Below, piece by piece: positions 8,270 to 15,123 of a stretch of DNA of 64,000 nt. Numbering within the stretch: the first letter of the stretch is position 1; the number at the start of each line of letters is the position of its first letter. The stretch is from Devosia naphthalenivorans (GTDB taxonomy: Bacteria; Pseudomonadota; Alphaproteobacteria; Rhizobiales; Devosiaceae), in the NCBI RefSeq assembly GCF_003056355.1, contig NZ_PYVW01000002.1, positions 310,001-374,000 on the forward strand. Reading direction: 5' to 3'. The notes below the pieces were generated by a model. It was not told the origin of the DNA. It worked only from the letters and a program-made list of their open reading frames with translations, and did no database searches. A program made the position numbers and the translations under genes.

Positions 8270-9247
8270 TCAGGGTTGGAATTGCTCTGCAGGCACGGTC
8301 AGCCGGTACGTTACATTGTCGTCGTCAATGGAGAACGCCGCGTTGCCTTCGACGGAAAGTGGCACGATGCGTTCAAGGACCAAGGTGCCAAAGCGCGGCT
8401 GGCCAAGCGGCTGCGCATCACCGCCCCCAGTCTCGAGCCATTCGATCACGAGATTCCTTACCGGACCCTCGTCCTCGAAATGCGCGTTGACGCGTACGTC
8501 GCCGCTCCGGCCTTCTGCCAAGCCGCCGTGATACACGGCGTTGCTGGCGAGTTCGTGGATGGCCAGACCCAGATGCAGGGAGGCGTTCGGGCCCAATAGA
8601 GGGTTTTCGCCAGCCACGACGACGTTCTTTGACGCTACCTGCCCGACGCGGGCCAATTGCGAAATGATCAGGGAATGCAGATGCGTTCCGCGCCAGTCGC
8701 TTTCCGTCACCAGATCCTGCGTGCTGGAGAGGGCATGCAGGCGGCCTCGAAATTTCCTCAGGAAATCCTCGATATCGCCGGTGTGGTGAGCGGTTTGCAT
8801 CGCCACGGACTGCACGATCGCCAGCAGGTTCTTGGAGCGGTGGCTGACTTCGCGCAGAAGCGAGGCAAGTGCCGCTTCACGGCTGCGCTCCTCGGTGATG
8901 TCCTGCAGGATTGTCAGCGCGCCGTCTTCGTCAGGGGTGATCCGGGCGCTATAGGTGCTCGTGCCGGTGGTTGCAGGGAGTTCGAATTCGATCGACTGCG
9001 GCTGCTGAAGTTCGATGCATCTGGCAACGGCAGCGCTGAACTGGGATGCAAGCGGCTCCGGCATGAAATCGGCCTCCCGCATCGTCAGGATTTGAGCGGG
9101 CCATTCCCTGGGGAGATGTTCCGCAACGTCGATACGATGATCCTTGTCCTGATGAAGTACACCGATGCCGCGGCCATCGAGCGCAGCCGTCAGCGCCCTT
9201 AGCCTCAACTGCGTTTGCTGTGGTGGGGCGGCAGAGGGCATGGACAT
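8270..9247 (-). CDS. HWE-family sensor histidine kinase with N-terminal PAS-like domain
   Basis: Soluble kinase of about 325 residues. Residues 20-120 look like a PAS fold ending in LTILQDITEERSRE. The H-box is REVSHRSKNLLAIVQSV (phospho-His about 136), and the ATPase domain has HELASNAVYHGG (N-box) and VIEWLETGG, which fits the W-x-E of the HWE family. Such kinases phosphorylate PhyR in general stress signalling; phyR is the next regulatory gene upstream. ATG 9247 is used; TTG at 9253 is an in-frame alternative and neither has a strong ribosome site. A terminator separates it from the DUF1328 gene. Confidence 0.87.
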   Translation of the reverse strand: MSMPSAAPPQQTQLRLRALTAALDGRGIGVLHQDKDHRIDVAEHLPREWPAQILTMREADFMPEPLASQFSAAVARCIELQQPQSIEFELPATTGTSTYSARITPDEDGALTILQDITEERSREAALASLLREVSHRSKNLLAIVQSVAMQTAHHTGDIEDFLRKFRGRLHALSSTQDLVTESDWRGTHLHSLIISQLARVGQVASKNVVVAGENPLLGPNASLHLGLAIHELASNAVYHGGLAEGRSGDVRVNAHFEDEGPVRNLVIEWLETGGGDAQPLGQPRFGTLVLERIVPLSVEGNAAFSIDDDNVTYRLTVPAEQFQP

Positions 9248-9269
9248 ACTCAAGACTGGCGATCAGGAA

Positions 9270-9296
9270 CAAAAAGGCCCCGCCCAAGGCGAGGCC
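9270..9296 (-). terminator. Intrinsic terminator behind the DUF1328 gene
   Basis: On the minus strand GGCCTCGCC and GGCGGGGCC form a 9-bp stem with one G-T pair, a 3-base loop and a following run of five T. It ends transcription of the DUF1328 gene before the kinase gene. Confidence 0.8.
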
Positions 9297-9326
9297 ATAT
9301 GGGATCAAGCATCGATACGATTGCGG

Positions 9327-9491
9327 TCACACCCGGCGGATAAGTCCGACGACAAGAGAGATGACCAGAAAAGCAAGAAACAGATAGAATAATATCTGCG
9401 CTATACCTGCGGAGGCGCCGGCGATGCCGCCAAAGCCAAGTACCCCGGCAATGAGCGCAATAACCAGAAAGACCAGAGCGTAATACAGCAT
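9327..9491 (-). CDS. DUF1328 (YtjA/UPF0391) small membrane protein
   Basis: A 54-residue protein, almost entirely two hydrophobic helices around [14 protein letters not shown], ending in the basic tail IRRV. This matches the DUF1328 family of small inner-membrane stress proteins of unknown role. ATG 9491 is chosen because GGAG lies 7 bases before it. A perfect EcfG-type promoter lies 32 bases upstream and a terminator follows directly, so it is a single-gene unit of the general stress regulon. Confidence 0.88.
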   Translation of the reverse strand: MLYYALVFLVIALIAGVLGFGGIAGASAGIAQILFYLFLAFLVISLVVGLIRRV

Positions 9492-9522
9492 GGCAAGACT
9501 CCGCTTCAGCTTCGTGCCGGTA

Positions 9523-9548
9523 AACGGCTGAGGTTGACAGGCAGTTCC
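9523..9548 (-). promoter_or_regulatory. EcfG-type promoter for the DUF1328 gene
   Basis: Read on the minus strand: GGAAC (9548-9544), 17 bases, CGTT (9526-9523). This is a perfect match to the alphaproteobacterial general stress sigma factor consensus, with a predicted leader of about 25 bases. Confidence 0.8.
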
Positions 9549-9554
9549 AGCGGG

Positions 9555-9588
9555 CAACAAAAAAGGCCGGGAAAACCCGGCCTTTAGA
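9555..9588 (-). terminator. Intrinsic terminator of phyR
   Basis: AAAGGCCGGG (9562-9571) and CCCGGCCTTT (9576-9585) pair perfectly around an AAAA loop. On the minus strand the stem is followed by a T-rich run. It lies 19 bases after the phyR stop. Confidence 0.88.
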
Positions 9589-9603
9589 GAGCTTCAACAA
9601 AGG

Positions 9604-10398
9604 TCAGGCCGCTGCGCGCGAGCCTTCGTCGAAGAACAGCGCTTGGCTGATCAGCGCCTTCACCATGTCGGGATTGAATGGCTTGGTGACGAGGAAGGTC
9701 GGCTCAGGACGCTCACCGGTGAGCAAGCGTTCCGGGAAAGCCGTGATGAAGATGACCGGGACGGAGTGTGTATTGAGAATGTCGTTGACCGCATCGATAC
9801 CCGAGCTGCCGTCGGCAAGCTGGATGTCTGCCAGGATCATGCGCGGCTGGGTCTGGTTGAAGAGGCTGACCGCCTCCTTGTGGGTGCGGGCGACGCTGAC
9901 CACCTTGTGGCCGAGGCTCTCGACCAGCTGCTCGATGTCCATCGCGATCAGCGGCTCATCCTCGATGATCATGATCTCCGTCGCGACCTGGCGCGAAATC
10001 TCGACAGTGGCTTCGTCCAGGAGGGACGCAAATTCTGCATCGCTTACCTGCAGGATCTCAGCGGCCTGAGCATGGGTAAAACCCTCTACGGCAACCAGCA
10101 GGAATGCCTGGCGCGGGCGTGCCGACAGATTGGCAAGGTTGGTTGCAGCGCGCTGCTCCCATGCGAATGTCGATGTGGGCTGCGGGATGGTTACCGCGGA
10201 AGTGGAGAACAAGGCCGAGAAGAGCTTGTAAAGTGCGATACGATCGTTGGATGCCTCGGGGAACAGCGAGATATCGGCGATGAGGGCTTCCAGTGTTGCC
10301 GCGACATAGGCGTCGCCGGATGTCTGCGATCCCGTGACCGCGCGCGAAAACCGCCGCAGATACGGCAAGTGCGGAGCAATCCGCGTGGACAAAGTCAT
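9604..10398 (-). CDS. phyR: PhyR: general stress response regulator (sigma-like domain plus receiver)
   Basis: The 264 residues combine an ECF-sigma-like N-terminal domain (about 1-130) with a receiver (about 140-258), the diagnostic architecture of PhyR. The receiver has the acidic pocket EDE (146-148), phospho-acceptor Asp191 in MILADIQLADG and Lys239 in FLVTKPF, with TGERPEP before it. When phosphorylated by HWE kinases, PhyR exposes the sigma-like domain, which binds NepR and frees EcfG. GGGAG lies 8 bases before ATG 10398. It is divergent from nepR-ecfG, the classical arrangement, and has its own perfect EcfG promoter, giving positive feedback. Confidence 0.96.
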   Translation of the reverse strand: MTLSTRIAPHLPYLRRFSRAVTGSQTSGDAYVAATLEALIADISLFPEASNDRIALYKLFSALFSTSAVTIPQPTSTFAWEQRAATNLANLSARPRQAFLLVAVEGFTHAQAAEILQVSDAEFASLLDEATVEISRQVATEIMIIEDEPLIAMDIEQLVESLGHKVVSVARTHKEAVSLFNQTQPRMILADIQLADGSSGIDAVNDILNTHSVPVIFITAFPERLLTGERPEPTFLVTKPFNPDMVKALISQALFFDEGSRAAA

Positions 10399-10447
10399 GT
10401 AGTAACTCCCAGTGACGCTTAGGCTCGTGATTTACACGAAATTGCAA

Positions 10448-10472
10448 AACGAAGCGCATCATTTAAAGTTCC
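10448..10472 (-). promoter_or_regulatory. EcfG-type promoter for phyR
   Basis: On the minus strand: GGAAC (10472-10468), 16 bases, CGTT (10451-10448). Perfect consensus match, about 50 bases before the phyR start. Confidence 0.85.
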
Positions 10473-10480
10473 GCATCTTT

Positions 10481-10505
10481 GGAACTTTTTTGGAGCTGGG
10501 GCTTT
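10481..10505 (+). promoter_or_regulatory. Probable, imperfect EcfG-type promoter for nepR-ecfG
   Basis: GGAAC (10481-10485) is followed after 16 bases by CTTT (10502-10505), one base off CGTT. The two -35 elements of the divergent promoters are only 8 bases apart. Weaker match than the phyR side, so basal transcription from another sigma factor is also possible. Confidence 0.5.
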
Positions 10506-10553
10506 GTGGTGTCGAATGTGGGCAAACAATCTCTTGGGCGGTCTATACACGGC

Positions 10554-10775
10554 ATGATGAAGGACAAACTGGTGACCCAGCAACGTACTCGTACGCAGGC
10601 GGGGCGCGCTGACGACGGCTTGGGTCCGAATACGGACATCGGCAATCGCTTGCGTGCGCTATACGGAGCAGTGCAGGAAGAAGGCGTTCCAGCTCAACTG
10701 CTCGATCTTTTGGAGAAGTTGGACAGCGCGGAGCAGGCGCAAAAAAGCAAGGTTGTTTCGAGAGACGGAGAATAG
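10554..10775 (+). CDS. nepR: NepR: anti-sigma factor of EcfG
   Basis: A 73-residue protein whose core IGNRLRALYGAVQEEGVPA followed by QLLDLLEKLD matches the two-helix NepR fold that clamps EcfG in unstressed cells. The tails are disordered and charged, as usual. The start is uncertain: two adjacent ATGs at 10554 and 10557, neither with a good ribosome site, which would keep expression low. The stop lies 4 bases before the ecfG start, so the two are translationally linked and made at matched levels. Confidence 0.92.
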   Translation: MMKDKLVTQQRTRTQAGRADDGLGPNTDIGNRLRALYGAVQEEGVPAQLLDLLEKLDSAEQAQKSKVVSRDGE

Positions 10776-10779
10776 CGGC

Positions 10780-11334
10780 ATGAGCGCTGAACCGACCTCG
10801 TTCAAACGAGAGATGCTTGCCACCCTGCCCAGCCTACGTGCTTTTGCGGTCTCCTTGACCGGCAAGCACGACAAGGCAGACGATTTGGTGCAGGACACCG
10901 TGATGAAAGCGTGGGCGAAACAGACCAGCTTCGAAATGGGCACTAATATCAAGGCCTGGCTTTTCACCATCCTGCGCAATGAATTCTACAGCCAGATGCG
11001 CAAGCGCGGCCGTGAAGTGCAGGATAGCGATGGCGCCTTCACCGAGCGCCTGTCCGTGCATCCGTCCCAATACGGATCCATGGACATGCAGGATTTCAAG
11101 AAGGCTTTGAGCCAGCTTCCGGATGACCAGCGCGAAGCCGTCATCCTGATTGGTGCTTCGGGGTTTTCCTACGAAGAGGCCGCCGATATCTGCGATTGCG
11201 CCGTCGGCACCATGAAGAGCCGTGTGAGCCGGGCCCGCACCCGGCTACAGGATCTGCTCAAGATCAGCGGCGAGGCCGACTATGGTCCGGATGCCGTTTC
11301 TGCGCAGGTCACTACGACCAATCACTCGTTCTAG
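10780..11334 (+). CDS. ecfG: ECF sigma factor EcfG (general stress sigma factor)
   Basis: The 184 residues hold sigma region 2 (SLTGKHDKADDLVQDTVMKA and the following IKAWLFTILRNEFYS) and region 4 (LSQLPDDQREAVILIGASG and GTMKSRVSRARTRLQDLL), as in the EcfG/ECF15 group. It directs RNA polymerase to GGAAC-N16/17-CGTT promoters, of which this window shows at least five. ATG 10780 has GGAG 9 bases upstream and sits directly behind nepR. The last 4 bases overlap the 3' end of the convergent receiver gene. Confidence 0.95.
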   Translation: MSAEPTSFKREMLATLPSLRAFAVSLTGKHDKADDLVQDTVMKAWAKQTSFEMGTNIKAWLFTILRNEFYSQMRKRGREVQDSDGAFTERLSVHPSQYGSMDMQDFKKALSQLPDDQREAVILIGASGFSYEEAADICDCAVGTMKSRVSRARTRLQDLLKISGEADYGPDAVSAQVTTTNHSF

Positions 11335-11702
11335 ACGGGCGAGCTGAATACCTTGCCGATGGCATGGACCAGATCGGTCTCCGCCATCGGTTTGGTGACG
11401 ACCGGAAGATTGGGGAATTGCGGCACGCGGGCGTGCTTGAGCGCAGCGTCGGCCGAGCAGAGCACGACGGCGACGCCATCGCCAAGCAGTTGCGGGATGA
11501 GGTCAAGCGCGGCTGTCCGCTGCAAAGCCATGTCGATGATTGCGAGGCCCGCTCCCGCCCAAAGCTCTTGCTGGCGGCTGGCTTCGGCAGCGCTGCGGGC
11601 AAAGAAAATCTCGCCTGCACCCAAGGCCTCAAGCATGCGCTGGATATCCAGCGCGATCAGGAATTCTTCCTCAATAACGAGGACAGTGGTGCCATGGAGC
11701 AT
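11331..11702 (-). CDS. Single-domain response regulator (stand-alone receiver)
   Basis: The 123 residues are only a receiver: acidic pocket in VIEEEFL, phospho-acceptor Asp in LAIIDMAL, a Ser in VVLCSAD at the usual Thr/Ser position and Lys in VVTKP. With no output domain it probably shuttles or drains phosphate in a kinase network, as SdrG-like receivers do in the general stress response of other alphaproteobacteria. It converges on ecfG with a 4-base overlap. A hairpin sits in its leader immediately before the start codon. Confidence 0.88.
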   Translation of the reverse strand: MLHGTTVLVIEEEFLIALDIQRMLEALGAGEIFFARSAAEASRQQELWAGAGLAIIDMALQRTAALDLIPQLLGDGVAVVLCSADAALKHARVPQFPNLPVVTKPMAETDLVHAIGKVFSSPV

Positions 11703-11706
11703 GCAT

Positions 11707-11730
11707 AGGGGTCCGTTCGCTGGGACCCCT
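11707..11730 (-). promoter_or_regulatory. Leader hairpin in front of the stand-alone receiver gene
   Basis: AGGGGTCC and GGACCCCT form a perfect 8-bp stem with an 8-base loop, ending 4 bases before ATG 11702 on the minus strand. The position would hide any ribosome site, so translation may be held low or controlled. No T-run on either strand. Confidence 0.5.
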
Positions 11731-11751
11731 GATGGCGATACAATATTGTTT

Positions 11752-11769
11752 TGTCATTTAAGTTTGACA
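11752..11769. promoter_or_regulatory. TGTCA-N8-TGACA inverted repeat between divergent regulator genes
   Basis: TGTCA (11752-11756) and TGACA (11765-11769) flank 8 bases in the only control region shared by the receiver gene (minus) and the Crp/Fnr gene (plus). Spacing suits a dimeric regulator; it is not a standard FNR or FixK box (TTGAT-N4-ATCAA). Confidence 0.35.
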
Positions 11770-11824
11770 TGTGCCCATTTTCTCACTCGTTCTGTTAGCG
11801 TCCTAATTCTGCATTTCTCCAGCC

Positions 11825-12592
11825 TTGCGGTGTCGTTTGAGTATCGTTCTTCCCAGTTCCGGGCGGCATGTTCCGTGCCAACAGTGCCCATTGCGCGCCA
11901 TGCCCGGGTTCCGCGAGTTCAGTCCGGCCGAACTGCCTTTTGTCGCCTCGTTCAAGACGGGTGAACTGCTCGCCGACACCGGCGCTACCGTGCTGGCAGA
12001 GGGAGTGAACAGCGCTCATCTGTATACGCTGCTGTCTGGCTGGGCCTTCCGTTACAAGACCTTGCCGGATGGCCGGCGGCAGATCCTCAATTATCTGCTG
12101 CCCGGGGATTTGCTGGGCTTGCAGGGCTCGGTCATCGGAGAGATGGAGCACTCCGTGGAGGCTTTGTCGCCCCTGGTGTTATGCGTGTTTCAGCGAAACC
12201 GCATGGATGAGCTGTTCAGCAACCATCCGGGGCTCGGGTTCGATCTTACCTGGCTTGCCGCAAGCGAGGAGCGCATGCTGGACGAGCATCTGCTCAGCCT
12301 TGGCCGGCGTACCGCCATGGAACGGGCGGCGTATCTGATTGCGTTCCTGCACCAGCGGGCTGTTTCGGTAGGGCTGTCACCGACCAAGCAGTTGTTTATT
12401 CCGATCACCCAGCAGCATGTTGCGGACACGCTGGGTCTTTCCATCGTGCATACCAACAAGACGCTGCGCAAACTGGCTGATCGGCAACTCATCCGCTGGC
12501 TCGATCGCTCATGCGAGGTGCTGGACGTGGAAGGCCTGATGGCGCTGGCAGATTGGGACGGTCTGCGGGAGAACAGGCGGCCCTTCATATGA
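11825..12592 (+). CDS. Crp/Fnr family transcriptional regulator
   Basis: About 255 residues: an effector-binding beta-barrel (about 40-150, with LSGWAFRYKTLPDGRRQI and LLPGDLLGL) and a C-terminal winged helix whose recognition segment is ITQQHVADTLGLSIVHTNKT. The N-terminus has CQQCPLRAM; two Cys are too few for an FNR-type Fe-S cluster but this CxxCPLR form is common in rhizobial Crp/Fnr proteins. The start is unsure: TTG at 11825 keeps the Cys motif, another TTG is at 11837, and no clear ribosome site is seen. Signal unknown. Divergent from the receiver gene. Confidence 0.85.
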   Translation: MRCRLSIVLPSSGRHVPCQQCPLRAMPGFREFSPAELPFVASFKTGELLADTGATVLAEGVNSAHLYTLLSGWAFRYKTLPDGRRQILNYLLPGDLLGLQGSVIGEMEHSVEALSPLVLCVFQRNRMDELFSNHPGLGFDLTWLAASEERMLDEHLLSLGRRTAMERAAYLIAFLHQRAVSVGLSPTKQLFIPITQQHVADTLGLSIVHTNKTLRKLADRQLIRWLDRSCEVLDVEGLMALADWDGLRENRRPFI

Positions 12593-12679
12593 CCGGGGTA
12601 AATGCCAGGTGCCGGTGGACAGCGTGAACCCGCGATTGCATTGGCCGCCCCATGCTGAAAAGCTGTGGCGGCGGCCGTC

Positions 12680-14080
12680 ATGAGCATCGCGCATGGCACG
12701 AACGCAAGAGGGGATGCGATCGGGGTGAATAGGGCGCTTACCTTGCGCACCGGGGTGATGGTTTCGCTGACGCTGGTTATTCTGGCGGCAATCGCTTCTC
12801 TGGTGCTGGTACAAGGTATCGAACGGCAGAATGCCGATGTGGAGCACAGCTACGAGGTGCGCAGCCAGGCGCGAGAGCTGACGGTTGCTCTCGGCGAAGC
12901 GCAGAGCAGCCAGCGCGGCTATGTACTGACCGGCGACCAGAGTTATTTCGAGCCTTATCGCCGCGCTACGGCAGCCGTCCAGACGCGGTTGGCGACGTTG
13001 GCCGCGCTGACCAGTGACAATGAGGCGCAAGCGGCCAAGATTGCAGGCATCGCTGCTGGCATCGGTACGGCTACTGCGGCGTTGCAGCGGACCATGGACC
13101 TTGCAGCAGAGCGGCCGGAGGAAGCCCGGAAACTGGTGCAGTCGGGTGGGGAAGTGCAATTGGTCGGGGAACTGCGCCGTTCGCTGGAACAGTTCACTGC
13201 CGAGGAAAGCAAGGTTCTGCATGATCGAACCCGGGCGGTGAGCCAGTGGGGACGCTGGCTCGTCAGCGCGATCGTGGCATCGCTGGCGGGGGCGGCGGTG
13301 CTCGCCTATGTGCTTTTCGCGCGTACGCAGCAACAGGTCGGTGCCCTGTCCAAGACCCAGTCATTGTTGCTCGGTGAAAACGAGATCCTTGATGCCCGCG
13401 TACGGGAGCGAACGCAGGACCTGGAGGAAGCGCGTCAACACGCCGAACACGAGCGGCAGCGGGTGGAGGCGTTGCTGCAGGACGCGAGCCACAGGATCGG
13501 CAATTCCCTGGCAACGGTGTCATCGCTGCTTGGGCTGCAATTGTTGCGGAGCAATTCGAGCGAGGTACGCGCCGCGCTTGAATCGGCGCGGTCGCGTGTT
13601 CATGCCATTGCCGCCGCGCACCGCCGGCTTCGCCTGGGTGAAGATCTGGAGACCGCCAGCGCCGAGGACTTCCTTGGCGCCGTGCTGGAGGATCTGGCGA
13701 CCACAATCCCGAGTGCGGACCGGATCAATCTTACCGGGCATTTCGATCCCATCGTCATCAGGGCACGTGATGCGACGACGCTTGGGATTCTGTTGAGCGA
13801 ACTGGTGACCAACGCCATAAAGCACGCCTTTCCTGGCGGGAGCGGCGGAGCCATTGAGGTGCAACTTACGCGCGTCGATGGTGTTCCTACCTTGCTGGTG
13901 CGCGACAATGGCGCAGGATTGCCGACAGGCGCCGCACAGGCGGATGATGGTTTGGGTGCAGTCATCGTCAGGCAATTGGCCAACCAGTTTGATGGGGTGC
14001 CTCGATATGAAAATCCCGAAACCGGGGGACTGCTGGTCAGCGTTCCTCTGCCCGGGCTGGATGGCAAGAAGCCGTCCTGA
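12680..14080 (+). CDS. Membrane sensor histidine kinase with CHASE3 domain (HisKA_2 type)
   Basis: About 466 residues: helix TM1 (about 26-45), periplasmic CHASE3-like helical domain with QSSQRGYVLTGDQSYFEPYR, TM2 (about 194-214), a coiled coil, H-box DASHRIGNSLATVSSLL (His about 271) and an ATPase domain with LSELVTNAIKHAFPGG and VRDNGAGLP. Kinases of this H-box class feed PhyR or diguanylate and receiver partners. ATG 12680 is taken; GTG 12665 is in frame 15 bases earlier. The diacylglycerol-kinase-like gene follows after 23 bases, so they are probably cotranscribed. Confidence 0.88.
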   Translation: MSIAHGTNARGDAIGVNRALTLRTGVMVSLTLVILAAIASLVLVQGIERQNADVEHSYEVRSQARELTVALGEAQSSQRGYVLTGDQSYFEPYRRATAAVQTRLATLAALTSDNEAQAAKIAGIAAGIGTATAALQRTMDLAAERPEEARKLVQSGGEVQLVGELRRSLEQFTAEESKVLHDRTRAVSQWGRWLVSAIVASLAGAAVLAYVLFARTQQQVGALSKTQSLLLGENEILDARVRERTQDLEEARQHAEHERQRVEALLQDASHRIGNSLATVSSLLGLQLLRSNSSEVRAALESARSRVHAIAAAHRRLRLGEDLETASAEDFLGAVLEDLATTIPSADRINLTGHFDPIVIRARDATTLGILLSELVTNAIKHAFPGGSGGAIEVQLTRVDGVPTLLVRDNGAGLPTGAAQADDGLGAVIVRQLANQFDGVPRYENPETGGLLVSVPLPGLDGKKPS

Positions 14081-14103
14081 ACAGTTCTGAAGCGGAGCCT
14101 GGG

Positions 14104-15012
14104 GTGCATTTCATTGCAGTCATCAACCGTAGTGGTGGGACGCTTCGAACTATGGATCTCGATGCCTTCTGCGACATGGCGAAATCAGTGTTCGAACGGC
14201 ACGGTCACACGCTGGATTGCGCAATTGTGTCCGGCAAACAGGTGGAAGCCCGCCTGCGGCAAGCCGCTGCTACCGAGGGAGTGGACGCCGTGATTGCAGC
14301 CGGGGGGGACGGCACGATTTCAACGGCGGCAGGTGTCGCCTTTGAAACCGGCATGCCGCTCGGAGTGCTGCCTGCGGGAACCATGAATTTGTTTGCACGA
14401 GCGCTTAGGATACCGCTCGCGCTGCCAGAAGCGTTCGAGGCGATAGCGGGCGGGCAGATCGGAGCGATCGACATTGCTACGGCCAATGGGAGGCCCTTCG
14501 TGCACCATTTCGGGGTGGGCATCCACGCTCGGCTGGTTCGTATCCGCGACAGCATGGCCTACAAGAGCCGGCTGGGGAAAATGCTGGCGGGGATGCGTTC
14601 GATTGCGCTTGCGGCAGCAAATCCGCCCAATTTTGAAGCCGAACTGCAGATGCGCGGCCGAGTGGAGCGCCAGCGCGTATCGGGCATCGCCGTTTCGAAT
14701 AATCTTCTCGGGGAGGGGCATATTCCACATGCCGACCGATTGGACGCGGGGCTGCTCGGCATCTATACGGCGGCGCCGGTTTCCACCTCCGCTCTCCTGC
14801 GGCTCTGGATGGATATATTGCTGGGGCGCTGGCGAGGCAGCGATGCCGTTACGGAAAAGAAGGTGACCGAAGTCACTCTGCACTTTCCCAAACACAAGCA
14901 TGGCTTGCGTGCGGTGCTGGATGGAGAACTCATCAGACTCGACCGTAAGGTGACACTAAAGGTCCATCCCGGTGCGCTCAAAGTGGTGCTGCCCAAGCTC
15001 GCAGATGGATAA
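14104..15012 (+). CDS. Diacylglycerol kinase-like / lipid kinase catalytic domain protein
   Basis: The 302 residues match the DAGK/sphingosine kinase catalytic fold: nucleotide loop AAGGDGTISTAAG near residue 65, LPAGTMNLFARAL near residue 90 and the second-domain HFGVGIHARLV. Such enzymes phosphorylate diacylglycerol or related lipids at the membrane. The start is GTG 14104 with GGAG 6 bases upstream. It follows the CHASE3 kinase closely and precedes an EcfG-driven kinase, which hints at an envelope-stress role, but the lipid substrate is unknown. Confidence 0.85.
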   Translation: MHFIAVINRSGGTLRTMDLDAFCDMAKSVFERHGHTLDCAIVSGKQVEARLRQAAATEGVDAVIAAGGDGTISTAAGVAFETGMPLGVLPAGTMNLFARALRIPLALPEAFEAIAGGQIGAIDIATANGRPFVHHFGVGIHARLVRIRDSMAYKSRLGKMLAGMRSIALAAANPPNFEAELQMRGRVERQRVSGIAVSNNLLGEGHIPHADRLDAGLLGIYTAAPVSTSALLRLWMDILLGRWRGSDAVTEKKVTEVTLHFPKHKHGLRAVLDGELIRLDRKVTLKVHPGALKVVLPKLADG

Positions 15013-15034
15013 TAGATCGTCCGAAGATTTTCCT

Positions 15035-15060
15035 GGAACCGAAATCTTAGATTCGCCGTT
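15035..15060 (+). promoter_or_regulatory. EcfG-type promoter for the GAF-PAS-HWE kinase
   Basis: GGAAC (15035-15039), 17 bases, CGTT (15057-15060): a perfect match, 23 bases after the upstream stop and about 63 bases before the preferred GTG start. Confidence 0.8.
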
Positions 15061-15123
15061 TAGGCTGATTGTGTTTAGGCACTATCGATATTGGGCGTTG
15101 CCGAGTTTGCGTCAGGACTACAA

